Source: JADKAV01 sp963733395 (GTDB lineage: Bacteria > Actinomycetota > Actinomycetes > S36-B12 > UBA10799). From it: a DNA stretch of 64,000 nt. Position numbers and translations under genes: made by a program. Within the stretch, counting starts at the first letter, position 1. Each line of letters begins with the position of its first letter. Below are positions 1 to 8,230 of this stretch, piece by piece. The stretch is taken from positions 124,001-188,000 of the forward strand of contig CAVTCZ010000021.1 of the NCBI GenBank assembly GCA_963733395.1, read 5' to 3'. Under the pieces are notes generated by a model. It saw only the letters and a program-made list of their open reading frames with translations, was not told the DNA's origin and ran no database searches.

Positions 1-440
1 TCATCGGCCGGGTCGCGACGGTTGCGCCGGTCGACGCCTTCGGGCTCGGCACCGTCGCGCTGACCTCGTCGGCGCACCGGCACGAGGTGATCGGCCACGG
101 TGATGTCGCCCACAGCGCGATGCTCGACATGCTGGCCGGTCGCCGGGTCTACGCGCACCTCTGCCGGTGGACCAGCCTCGGCCTATCGCTGCTGGAAGCC
201 ATGTTCCTGGGAATGCCGGTGGTGGCGCTTGCCACGACTGAGGCCCCCGAGGCATTGGCCGGCAGCGGTGCCGTGGTGACCAACGACATGGACCGGTTCC
301 AGGCAGCGGTTCGCGACCACATCCACGACCCGGATGCCGCGAGTGACGCGGGCCGCCGCTGCCGCGCACACGCCCTGACCCGCTTCTCGCTCGCTCGGTT
401 CCAGACGGACTGGGACCGCCTACTCAAGGAGGTCCTCTGA
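1..440 (+). CDS. Glycosyltransferase family 4, C-terminal part (partial)
   Basis: The reading frame is open from base 3 to the TGA at 438-440, so the gene is cut by the window edge. About 145 C-terminal residues remain. The segment around SLGLSLLEAMFLGMPVV matches the GT-B acidic/donor-binding motif of GT4 enzymes (family knowledge), followed by a short helical tail. Its stop overlaps the next start (TGATG), so it is the visible first member of the sugar operon that runs to 7900. Donor and acceptor cannot be told from this fragment; the heptose genes downstream suggest a cell-surface or secreted glycan. Confidence 0.8.
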   Translation, partial: IGRVATVAPVDAFGLGTVALTSSAHRHEVIGHGDVAHSAMLDMLAGRRVYAHLCRWTSLGLSLLEAMFLGMPVVALATTEAPEALAGSGAVVTNDMDRFQAAVRDHIHDPDAASDAGRRCRAHALTRFSLARFQTDWDRLLKEVL

Positions 441-1690
441 TGAGGATTGGAATGGTTTCCGAACACGCCAGTCCGTTGGCGATGCTGGGCGGGGTCGATG
501 CGGGCGGCCAGAACGTCCACGTCGACGCCCTCGCCCGGCACCTGGCCGCCCGCGGCCACGAGGTGGTCGTGCACACCCGCCGGGATGACCCGGATCTCCC
601 GGCGGTCGTCGACCTGGCACCGGAGGTGCGCGTGCATCATGTAGATGCCGGGCCGGCACGCCCCGTCCCGAAGGACGAATTGGGTCCGTTCCTGCCCACG
701 TTCGCCGATGAGCTTGTGAAGTTCTGGCGCGGTTGGCGTCCGGATGTCGTGCATGCCCACTTCTGGATGAGCGGGGTCACCTCACTGCTCGCGTGCGAGC
801 GACTGGGCATCCCCTCCACGATCACATTCCATGCCCTCGGCGTCGTGAAGAAGCGGCACCAGGCCGAGGCCGACACCAGCCCGGACACCCGCATCCCGGC
901 GGAGATGCAGTTGATCGGGAGCATGGACCGGATCATCGCCACCTGCTCCGACGAGGTGCGCGAGCTCGTCGACCTCGGCGGCGACCCCGACCGGATCGAC
1001 GTGGTCCCGTGCGGCGTCGACTCGCAGCACTTCGTCCCGGCACGCTCCGACCACAGCAGTCCGGTGCCCGAACGGCAGGAGCGCCGGCACCGGGTCCTCA
1101 CGCTGAGCCGGCTGGTGCCACGCAAGGGCGTGGCCGAGGCCGTGCAGATGATGGCCTACCTGCCAGACGTGGAACTGATCATCGCCGGTGGGCCGGCCGC
1201 GCAGGACATCGAGTCCGACCCCGAGGTCGCCCGGCTGCGGGAACTGGCCGCGGAGCACGAGGTGGCCGACCGGGTGCGTTTCGTGGGCGCGGTCGACCGC
1301 GATGGCATCCCGCAACTGCTTGCCGACGTCGATGTGGCAGTCTGCCTGCCGTGGTACGAGCCGTTCGGCATCGTGCCACTGGAGGTCATGGCTTGCGCCA
1401 AGCCGCTGGTCGGGACGGCGGTCGGCGGACTGCTGGACACGGTCACCGACGGCGAGACCGGCCTGCTGGTACCGCCGAAGGCGCCGAAGGAGGCTGCGAC
1501 CGCGGTCCGGATGCTGCTCGATGACCCGGAAATGCGGGTCATCATGGGAAACAACGCGCGTACGAAGATCGAGCGCCGCTATGACTGGGCGAAGGTCGCA
1601 GAGGCCACTGAGGCCGTGTATGAACAGATGGTCGCCGACCACCGCCGTTCCGACGACCAGCGCGTGGCCACCGCCCGGACGGCCGGCTGA
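440..1690 (+). CDS. Glycosyltransferase family 4
   Basis: A 416-residue GT-B glycosyltransferase. The N-terminus has the GGVDAGGQNVHV loop typical of the MshA / sucrose-phosphate-synthase-like subgroup. The C-terminal domain carries EPFGIVPLEVMACAKP near residues 306-321, the E-x7-E donor-site motif of retaining GT4 enzymes. Start and stop both overlap neighbours (TGATG at 438-442; TGATG at 1688-1692), so it is translated as part of the operon. By subgroup it should transfer a sugar from an NDP-sugar. Whether the donor is ADP-heptose or an ordinary hexose nucleotide cannot be decided. Assignment to MshA itself is unlikely because the neighbours are heptose genes. Confidence 0.9.
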   Translation: MRIGMVSEHASPLAMLGGVDAGGQNVHVDALARHLAARGHEVVVHTRRDDPDLPAVVDLAPEVRVHHVDAGPARPVPKDELGPFLPTFADELVKFWRGWRPDVVHAHFWMSGVTSLLACERLGIPSTITFHALGVVKKRHQAEADTSPDTRIPAEMQLIGSMDRIIATCSDEVRELVDLGGDPDRIDVVPCGVDSQHFVPARSDHSSPVPERQERRHRVLTLSRLVPRKGVAEAVQMMAYLPDVELIIAGGPAAQDIESDPEVARLRELAAEHEVADRVRFVGAVDRDGIPQLLADVDVAVCLPWYEPFGIVPLEVMACAKPLVGTAVGGLLDTVTDGETGLLVPPKAPKEAATAVRMLLDDPEMRVIMGNNARTKIERRYDWAKVAEATEAVYEQMVADHRRSDDQRVATARTAG

Positions 1691-2337
1691 TGAGCCCGCG
1701 AAGTGCCCGGAGGCCCGCCATGCGAGCCCACGCTCCGGTGATCGAGGCGCTGGCCGACCCGCTGGTGCAGGAGCACCGGGCGGCCACGCTGTCGGCGCTG
1801 GACCTGGCCGGTCCGGCGCTGGAGAGGACCGCTCACTGGGGTCGGCGGCTGGCGGAGAAGCTGGCGATGGGAGCGCGCTTGCTCGTGTGCGGCAACGGGG
1901 GCAGTGCCGCGCAGGCCCAGCACCTCACCGCGGAGATCGTCGGCCGGTTCCGCGATGACCGACCGCCGTTCTCCGCGATCGCGCTGCATGCCGAGACCTC
2001 GTCGCTGACGGCGATCGCGAACGACTATGGCGTGATCCAGATGTACGCCCGGCAGGTCGCGGCGCACGGCAGCCCGGGCGACGTGCTGCTGTTGATCTCG
2101 ACGAGTGGCCGCAGCCCGAACCTGCTGGAGGCTGCCGACCGGGCGCATCTGCTCGGTTTGCGCACGTGGGCCCTGACTGGACCCGCCCCCAACCCGCTGG
2201 CGCAGCGGTGCGACGAGGTGGCGTCCGTGCCCAGCGTCTCGACCAGTGCCATCCAGGAGGTCCACCTCGTCGCCGTGCACGTGCTGTGCGCCGCGTTCGA
2301 CGCGGCCCTCCCGACGGTCAACCGGAGTGCGCTGTGA
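1690..2337 (+). CDS. gmhA: SIS-domain phosphoheptose isomerase-like protein
   Basis: A 215-residue SIS-domain protein resembling GmhA, which converts sedoheptulose 7-phosphate to glycero-manno-heptose 7-phosphate, the first step of ADP-heptose synthesis. The phosphate-binding signature CGNGGSAAQAQH lies near residues 66-77 and the second SIS motif STSGRSPN near 137-144. The C-terminal QEVHL keeps the Glu/His pair expected in GmhA. The start overlaps the upstream stop (TGATG); an internal ATG 11 codons in (MRAHAP) is an alternative start. The end overlaps the GTG start of hldE. Length is slightly above the usual 190-200 because of a loose N-terminus. Confidence 0.88.
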   Translation: MSPRSARRPAMRAHAPVIEALADPLVQEHRAATLSALDLAGPALERTAHWGRRLAEKLAMGARLLVCGNGGSAAQAQHLTAEIVGRFRDDRPPFSAIALHAETSSLTAIANDYGVIQMYARQVAAHGSPGDVLLLISTSGRSPNLLEAADRAHLLGLRTWALTGPAPNPLAQRCDEVASVPSVSTSAIQEVHLVAVHVLCAAFDAALPTVNRSAL

Positions 2338-3743
2338 GCGTGCACGCAGCCGACGGCCGGCCCCTTGTCGTCGTGGGCGACACCCTGCTCGACATCGACG
2401 TGCAGGGTTCGGTGTCCCGGCTGTGTCCGGACGAGCCGGCGCCGGTGGTCGAGGGCATCGGGGAGATGTCGCGCCCGGGCGGTGCCGGACTTGCTGCGCT
2501 CATCGCGGCACGAAGCCGGTCCGTCGTGCTGATCACCGCGATCGGCGCCGATGAGGCGGGCGAGCGCTTGCGCGCGTTGCTCGCGCCGCACGTGATGCTG
2601 GTGGATCTTGGCGCCGATCAGACGGTAGTGAAGACCCGGGTGCGGGTTGGTGGTCGGACGCTGCTGCGGATGGACCAGGTCACCGCCACCGGGTTCCCCC
2701 TGCGCACCCCCGCGATCCCGCTGCAGGAGCATCTGCGGGGTGCTGCGGCGGTCCTGGTCAGCGACTACGGCCTAGGACTCACCGCGCACGCGGTGGTGCG
2801 CCGCGATCTGGGGCACGTGCCGACGGTCTGGGACCCTCACCCCCGCGGGTCCCGACCGGTGCCGGGCGTCACCACGGTCACCCCGAACGTGGCCGAGGCG
2901 CAGCACTTCTCGAGAACCCCGGGTGCCGATCTCGGCAGCACCATCCGACAGGGTACGGAGTTGGCCCGGCGGTGGAAGGCGCACAGCGTCACTGTTACCC
3001 GCGGCGCCGAGGGGGCGGTCATGTGCACGGTGGATGGCAGCCCACTGGTCGTGCCCTCCGGGCACCGAGTCGTCGGCGACACCTGCGGAGCCGGCGACGC
3101 CTGCGCCGCCGGGATCGCCCTGACGCTCGCTGCGGGGGCTGACGTCCCGCGGGCCGTGCGCGCCGGCGTGCGCCGGGCCGGGGACTTCCTGGCCCAGGGC
3201 GGGGTCGCCGGGCTGCTCAGCGACTCCCGGGACATGGCCGGAGTCCCGGAGGCGCAGGCATTGGTCGAACGGGTCCGTGCCGACGGCGGGACGGTGGTGA
3301 TGGCTGGCGGCTGCTTCGACCTGCTGCACGCGGGGCATGTGTCGTATTTGGAGGCCGCGCGCGGCCTGGGTGACTGCCTGGTGGTGGCGGTGAACAGCGA
3401 CGACAGCGTCCGTCGGCTGAAGGGACCCTCCCGGCCGCTGGTCCCTGCCGCTGACCGTGCCCGGGTGTTGCGGGCGCTGCGCTGCGTAGGTGCCGTCGAG
3501 GTCTTTGACGAGTCCACCCCGGCCGCAGTGCTCCGGCGACTCAAACCCGACATCTTCGCCAAGGGCAGCGACTACCACGAGCACATGCTTCCGGAGGCCC
3601 CGGTCGTTCGCGAGTACGGAGGCGAGGTCGTGGTGCTGCCCACGCTCGAGGGCCGCAGCAGCACCCGGCTCGTGGCAGCCGCACAGGCGGCCGTCGTCAC
3701 AGCACCAGAGGAGGAACAGGAATGTCGGACTCAGCCAGCCTAG
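2334..3743 (+). CDS. hldE: Bifunctional HldE-like heptose kinase/adenylyltransferase, copy 1
   Basis: About 469 residues in two domains. Residues 1-320 form a PfkB/ribokinase-type kinase (GDTLLD near 15-20; catalytic GAGD near 251-254) for heptose 7-phosphate. Residues 320-460 are a nucleotidyltransferase with GGCFDLLHAGH (HxGH near 332) for ADP-heptose formation. I place the start at GTG 2334, which overlaps the gmhA stop (GTGA); the frame is open further upstream but only inside gmhA. The substrate-loop region reads SRPGGAGLAA rather than the usual PGGAANVA (copy 2 has PGGAGNIA), so its sugar specificity may differ. The 3' end overlaps the next gene by 22 nt. Confidence 0.88.
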   Translation: MSVHAADGRPLVVVGDTLLDIDVQGSVSRLCPDEPAPVVEGIGEMSRPGGAGLAALIAARSRSVVLITAIGADEAGERLRALLAPHVMLVDLGADQTVVKTRVRVGGRTLLRMDQVTATGFPLRTPAIPLQEHLRGAAAVLVSDYGLGLTAHAVVRRDLGHVPTVWDPHPRGSRPVPGVTTVTPNVAEAQHFSRTPGADLGSTIRQGTELARRWKAHSVTVTRGAEGAVMCTVDGSPLVVPSGHRVVGDTCGAGDACAAGIALTLAAGADVPRAVRAGVRRAGDFLAQGGVAGLLSDSRDMAGVPEAQALVERVRADGGTVVMAGGCFDLLHAGHVSYLEAARGLGDCLVVAVNSDDSVRRLKGPSRPLVPAADRARVLRALRCVGAVEVFDESTPAAVLRRLKPDIFAKGSDYHEHMLPEAPVVREYGGEVVVLPTLEGRSSTRLVAAAQAAVVTAPEEEQECRTQPA

Positions 3744-4411
3744 GAAGGGTCCTGGTCACCGGCGGGTCATCAGGGCTCGGCGCCGCGGTGGCGGATGCGG
3801 TGGCCGCAGCGGGCGGACAGCCGATCGTCATGGATCTCGCTGCGCCGGACGGCAACCACGTGCACTTCGCCGTGGACCTCGCAGACACCGAATTGACGGA
3901 GTCGGTGGTGTCGTTCATTGCCGAGGATGGCCTGGATGCAGTGGTGACGTGCGCCGCGATCGACTCGTGCGGTCCGCTCGACTCGGTCAAGACCGCCGAC
4001 TGGGAACGGGTCATCGCGGTCAACCTGCTCGGGACCGCCGCGGTCATCCGTGCGTCCCTGGCCGCGCTCACCGAGTCCGGGGGACAGGTGGTGACGGTGG
4101 CCTCGACGTTAGGGCGCCGCGCCCTGCCCGACGCCACCGCATACTGCGCGTCGAAGTTCGGCGTGGTCGGCCTGACCCGCGCCCTCACCGCGGAGATGGG
4201 GGACCGGCTGCGCATTACCTGCGTGATGCCCGGCGGCATGAGGACGGCCTTCTTCGACGGCCGTCCTGCGAAGTACCGGCCCGCACCGGACGCGCCCCTG
4301 ATGGACCCCGGCGATGTGGCTGACGTGATCGTCGACCTGCTCAAGCGGCGGCGGTCGGCTGTCGTTCCGGAGATCATGATCACCCCGGGAGGAGAGACCT
4401 CGTGGCCGTAG
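3722..4411 (+). CDS. Classical short-chain dehydrogenase/reductase in the heptose operon
   Basis: A 229-residue SDR with TGGSSGLG near residues 13-20 (dinucleotide binding) and the catalytic YCASK near 141-145. It starts inside the hldE tail behind a strong GAGGAGGAACAGG ribosome site and ends overlapping the next gene by 10 nt. It is a classical SDR of about 230 residues, not the extended HldD epimerase of about 310 residues that normally follows HldE. It might therefore oxidise, reduce or epimerise the sugar in a different way. The NNAG motif is degenerate (TCAAID). Substrate unknown. Confidence 0.85.
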   Translation: MSDSASLGRVLVTGGSSGLGAAVADAVAAAGGQPIVMDLAAPDGNHVHFAVDLADTELTESVVSFIAEDGLDAVVTCAAIDSCGPLDSVKTADWERVIAVNLLGTAAVIRASLAALTESGGQVVTVASTLGRRALPDATAYCASKFGVVGLTRALTAEMGDRLRITCVMPGGMRTAFFDGRPAKYRPAPDAPLMDPGDVADVIVDLLKRRRSAVVPEIMITPGGETSWP

Positions 4412-5295
4412 CCATGCTGTCACTGCGCGCGGCCGGGGTCGGCGATCTGCTGACGGCGGTCCCGGCCCTGCGCGCGCTGGCCGACCATCAGGGCCCGCCG
4501 GGCATCCTGGTGGCTGCACCGCAGTGGCTGCACCCGCTGGTCGCCCTGATCCCCGGGGTGGTGGACAGCGTGCCCGTCGACGGTCTCACCCCTCGCCAGG
4601 ACCTGTCCGAGATGGTCGCGTTCAACATGCACGGCAGGGGTCCGCAGAGTCACCAGGCGCTGCTCTCACGCCACCCGAAGGAACTGGTGGCGTTCCACTG
4701 CCCGGGCACCTGGGAGTTCGGGCCGCAGTGGTGGCTCGACGAGGACGAGCCGGAGCGGCAGCGGCTCTGCCGGCTTGTGCGGTGGGTGGGCATCGATGCG
4801 GACTCGGACCGGCTCGCCATCCGCCGCCCGGACCGGGATGTGCCCCGCGACCGGATCGTGCTGCACGTCGGAGGTACCGAGCCCCGGAAGCGGTGGCCGG
4901 CGGGCCACTTCGCCGCGCTCGCCCGACGGCTACCGACCCGGGACATCCTGGTCACCGGCGGCCCGGGCGACGTGGTGGCTGCTCAGCAGGTGGCACACGC
5001 AGCCGGGCTGAAGCGCGAGCAGGTGCTGGCCGGTCGCCTGGACCTCGTCGAGTTCGCCGCAGTGATCGCCGACGCCAGGCTCCTGGTCAGCGGTGACACC
5101 GGCGCGGCGCACCTGGCGCATGCCTACGGAATCACCTCCGTCCTCGTTTTCGGGCCGGCCTCGCCCGGTCAGTGGGGTCCGCCGCCGGAGCTGCCGTCGC
5201 AGGTGCTGCGGGCGCCCGGCCGGGAACCGCAGGCCGCGGACATCCCCGTCGACGACGTGGAGAAGGCCGTGAACCTCGTGCTGGAGCCGGCATGA
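4402..5295 (+). CDS. Glycosyltransferase family 9 (heptosyltransferase-like), copy 1
   Basis: A 297-residue GT9 protein starting at GTG 4402. The N-terminal domain begins MLSLRAAGVGDLLTAVPALRAL, a typical GT9 opening. The C-terminal domain has HVGGTEPRKRWPAGHFAALA and SGDTGAAHLAHAYG, the ADP-heptose-binding motifs of WaaC/WaaF/RfaF-type enzymes. It is somewhat shorter than the family norm of 320-350. Its position between an SDR and the second hldE supports ADP-heptose as donor. Acceptor unknown; LPS core is not expected in this lineage. Confidence 0.88.
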   Translation: MAVAMLSLRAAGVGDLLTAVPALRALADHQGPPGILVAAPQWLHPLVALIPGVVDSVPVDGLTPRQDLSEMVAFNMHGRGPQSHQALLSRHPKELVAFHCPGTWEFGPQWWLDEDEPERQRLCRLVRWVGIDADSDRLAIRRPDRDVPRDRIVLHVGGTEPRKRWPAGHFAALARRLPTRDILVTGGPGDVVAAQQVAHAAGLKREQVLAGRLDLVEFAAVIADARLLVSGDTGAAHLAHAYGITSVLVFGPASPGQWGPPPELPSQVLRAPGREPQAADIPVDDVEKAVNLVLEPA

Positions 5296-6755
5296 CCCTC
5301 GGACCGGCTCTCACCCGCCTTGTGGAACAGTTCGGCTGGGCCCGGGTGCTCGTGCTCGGTGACGTGATCCTCGACGAGTGGTTGCTCGGTTCCTGCACGA
5401 ACGTGGCACGGGAGGCACCTGTTCCGACGGTTAGCGTCCGGTACCGCGACGGCGTCCCCGGCGGCGCCGGCAACATCGCGGCCAACGTGGCAGCCTTGGG
5501 CGGTCGCGTTCGACTGCTCGCTGCAGTAGGCGACGACCCGCTTGCCCGGCAACTGTCGGGGGCCGTCCGGCGCCGCGGTGTCGAGGATTCGTTCGTCACC
5601 TGCCGGGACCGCCGCACCATGGCCAAGCGCCGGGTCGTTGTCGGCCACCAGGTGCTGGCACGGTTCGACGAGGGCGACACCGGCCACCTCCCGGACGACC
5701 TCGACGCGGAAGTCGCGGAACGCCTGGAGGTGCTGCTGCCGGAAGCCGACGCTGTGGTCCTCGCCGACTACGGCCTCGGGACGTGTACCGGTCCGGCCGT
5801 GCGGGACGCGGTGGCACGGGTCTCCCGCCGGGTGCCGCTGCTCGTGGATGCCCATGACGTGCGTTCCTGGCGCCATTGCGCCCCCACGGTCGTGACGCCG
5901 AACTGGGCTGAGACGCGCCAGGTTCTCGGGATCGGCCCTGAGATCGCCGGACCCGCCCGGATCGCTCACCTCGACGCTGGCCGGGACCGCTTGCTGGCGG
6001 CCACGGGCAGCGAACACGTCGTCGCTACGCTGGACGGCGACGGTGCGGTGGTCCTCGACAGTGCCGGCAGCCGTCACGTCCCCACCCGGCGCGTCGCCGA
6101 ACCGCACAGTGCCGGAGCCGGTGACACTTTGTCCGCGACGCTGGCGTTGGGGCTGGCCGTCGGCGGCGACGTCACCGAGGCACTGCAGGTGGCTGTGGCC
6201 GCCGCAACGGTGGTCGTGCAGCGGCCTGGCACGGCGACATGCTCCAGCGACGATCTCATCATCGGTCCGGAGGGCGCCCTGCTGACCGCCGAGCGACTGA
6301 TCGACCTGTGCCGGGAGCACCGCGCCGCGGGCCGGCGGATCGCCTTCAGCAACGGCTGCTTCGACGTCCTGCATGCCGGGCACGTGGCCTGTCTGCAGGC
6401 AGCGGCCGACCAAGCGGACGTCGTCGTGCTCGCGATCAACAACGATGCCGGGGTCCGGGCCATCAAAGGACCCGGCCGCCCCGTCAACCGGGTGGCGGAC
6501 CGGGCAGCTGTCCTCGCGGCTCTCGACACCGTCGATCATGTGGTGGCCTTCGACGGCGCGGCGCCACTCGGGCTGATCGAGGCCATCCGGCCGGACGTGT
6601 ACGTCAAGGGTGCCGACCACGACGTGTCCGCGCTGCGCGAGGCGAGAGCGGTCAGACGCCTGGGCGGACGGGTTCACACCGTGCCGCTCCTCCCGGACCG
6701 CTCCACAAGCGGGGTGATCGCGGCATGCGCCGCCGCCCAGACAGCGCCCGCATGA
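5292..6755 (+). CDS. hldE: Bifunctional HldE-like heptose kinase/adenylyltransferase, copy 2
   Basis: About 487 residues starting at ATG 5292, which overlaps the previous stop (ATGA). The kinase domain has GDVILDEW near 23-30, the canonical PGGAGNIAANVAALGG loop and GAGD near 274-277. The nucleotidyltransferase domain has SNGCFDVLHAGH near 353-364 and KGPGRPVN. It looks more canonical than copy 1 in the same operon. The two may act on different anomers or sugars, or one may retain only one activity. Its end overlaps the second GT9 gene (ATGA at 6752). Confidence 0.9.
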   Translation: MTLGPALTRLVEQFGWARVLVLGDVILDEWLLGSCTNVAREAPVPTVSVRYRDGVPGGAGNIAANVAALGGRVRLLAAVGDDPLARQLSGAVRRRGVEDSFVTCRDRRTMAKRRVVVGHQVLARFDEGDTGHLPDDLDAEVAERLEVLLPEADAVVLADYGLGTCTGPAVRDAVARVSRRVPLLVDAHDVRSWRHCAPTVVTPNWAETRQVLGIGPEIAGPARIAHLDAGRDRLLAATGSEHVVATLDGDGAVVLDSAGSRHVPTRRVAEPHSAGAGDTLSATLALGLAVGGDVTEALQVAVAAATVVVQRPGTATCSSDDLIIGPEGALLTAERLIDLCREHRAAGRRIAFSNGCFDVLHAGHVACLQAAADQADVVVLAINNDAGVRAIKGPGRPVNRVADRAAVLAALDTVDHVVAFDGAAPLGLIEAIRPDVYVKGADHDVSALREARAVRRLGGRVHTVPLLPDRSTSGVIAACAAAQTAPA

Positions 6756-7900
6756 CCGCGTCGGTCCGGTCACGCCCCACGGCGTCGCGACCGGACCTGG
6801 CACACGCCAGGGCCATCGCGGTGCTGCGGGCCAACGGCGTCGGCGACTACCTGATGGCCGAACCCGCCCTGGCTGCTCTGCGGGTTGCGGCGCCCCGGGC
6901 CCGGATCACGCTGCTGGGCGGGGCCTGGGAACCAGCGGCGCTGAACGGCAGGCCGGGGCCTGTGGACGAGGTGGTGAGTGTGCCCTGGGTCGCGGGAGTC
7001 CGCACACCCCGGGCCGGGCAGGCCCCCGAGCCGGTCGTGGTCGAGCGGTTCTTCGCCCGGATGCGTGCCCGCGACTTCGATGTCGCGTTCCAGCTGCATG
7101 GCGGAGGCCGCAACAGCAACCCCGTGGTGCGCTCTCTCGGCGCCCGCTGCACGGTCGGTCTGCAGGCAGCTGACGCCGAGCCGCTCGATCTCAGCGTCTC
7201 CTACCAGTACTGGCAGCCCGAGATCCTGCGCTACCTGGAAGTGGTGACTGCGGCGGGCGCCGAACCGGTGCGGGTGCACCCGCAGTTCCCGGTGCTGGAC
7301 GCCGATGTGGAGGCGGCCGAGGCGGTCCTACGGCGCCACGGCCCGACCCCGTGGGCGCCGGTGGCGGTGATTCATCCCGGTGCGACGGATCCCCAGCGCC
7401 GCTGGCCCGCCGACCGGTTCGGGCATGTGGGCAGGGCCTTGGCCGGTGCCGGTGCCCACGTGGTGGTGATCGGCACGCCCCCGGAGGCGGACGTGGTCGC
7501 CGCCGTCACCCGGGCGGTGCCGGGCGCGCGGTCGCTGGTCGGGCTGAGTTTCCGCGAGTTGGTCGGCCTGCTCCGGCTGGCCGAACTCCTGGTGGGCAAT
7601 GACAGCGGACCGCGGCACCTTGCCGATGCGGTCGGCACGCCGACGGTGGCCGTCTACTGGTTCGGCAACGTCATCAACTCGGGTCCCGTGGGCCGGGCCG
7701 ACCACCGTATTCACATCTCGTGGACCCAGCGGTGCCCCCAGTGCGGTGCATCGTGTTTGGGGGAACCCTTCCCCGAACGTTGTTATCATGCGGTGAGCCT
7801 TGTGGCCGATGTCGGGATAGATCCGGTCAGCAACAGCGCGATGGGATTGTTCCGACGGGCCACCGCCACCGCCGAGCAAGGAAGGGCTGCCCATGGCTGA
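6752..7900 (+). CDS. Glycosyltransferase family 9 (heptosyltransferase-like), copy 2
   Basis: A 382-residue GT9 enzyme beginning at ATG 6752; the longer open frame upstream lies inside hldE. It shows AVLRANGVGDYLMAEPALAA at the N-terminus, HPGATDPQRRWPADRF in the donor domain and VGNDSGPRHLADAVGTPTV. The C-terminal tail is unusual: it has four cysteines in RCPQCGASCLGEPFPERC, a possible metal site, also seen in some other GT9 members. It ends overlapping the STAS gene by 8 nt. A heptose or heptose-like donor is inferred from the operon. Confidence 0.88.
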   Translation: MTASVRSRPTASRPDLAHARAIAVLRANGVGDYLMAEPALAALRVAAPRARITLLGGAWEPAALNGRPGPVDEVVSVPWVAGVRTPRAGQAPEPVVVERFFARMRARDFDVAFQLHGGGRNSNPVVRSLGARCTVGLQAADAEPLDLSVSYQYWQPEILRYLEVVTAAGAEPVRVHPQFPVLDADVEAAEAVLRRHGPTPWAPVAVIHPGATDPQRRWPADRFGHVGRALAGAGAHVVVIGTPPEADVVAAVTRAVPGARSLVGLSFRELVGLLRLAELLVGNDSGPRHLADAVGTPTVAVYWFGNVINSGPVGRADHRIHISWTQRCPQCGASCLGEPFPERCYHAVSLVADVGIDPVSNSAMGLFRRATATAEQGRAAHG

Positions 7901-8228
7901 TCAGGATGCCAGCGCCTCTGCCGTGTCGTCGGTGGACGGGATCGCGCGCATCGTGCTCGTCGGGGACGTGGGGGAGACGACCGCCGACCGGCTGCGTCCG
8001 GAAGCTCTGGCGCGACTGGCACCACCGCTGCAGCAACTGGTGGTCGACCTGCACGACTGCCGGTACCTGGAGCCGGCTGCCGTGGACCTGCTCGGCGAGA
8101 TGTTCGGGCGCACCGCCGACCTGGGTGCTGCCATCTCCGTCCAGGGGGCCTCGGCAAACGTGAGCGTCATCCTGGCGATTTCCGGTCTCCTGGACCTCGC
8201 CGACGGCAGTGGGCGGGACGGACCCTGA
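7893..8228 (+). CDS. STAS-domain protein lacking the usual phospho-serine
   Basis: A 111-residue single STAS domain (anti-sigma-factor antagonist fold). The strand-helix LQQLVVDLHDCRYLEPAAVDLL corresponds to the SpoIIAA segment that normally carries D-S-[ST]-G, but here the phosphorylatable serine position is Pro/Ala. It may be a constitutive or ligand-sensing STAS rather than a kinase-switched one. The ATG at 7893 overlaps the GT9 stop by 8 nt and has a GGAAGGG ribosome site, so it is coupled to the sugar operon. It probably partners a kinase encoded elsewhere or the phosphatase at 9400-10863. Confidence 0.75.
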   Translation: MADQDASASAVSSVDGIARIVLVGDVGETTADRLRPEALARLAPPLQQLVVDLHDCRYLEPAAVDLLGEMFGRTADLGAAISVQGASANVSVILAISGLLDLADGSGRDGP

Positions 8229-8230
8229 CG

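Noticed and set aside
2166..2333. N-terminal extension of hldE copy 1
   Set aside because: Lies wholly inside the gmhA-like gene in another frame; GTG 2334 gives the stop/start overlap.
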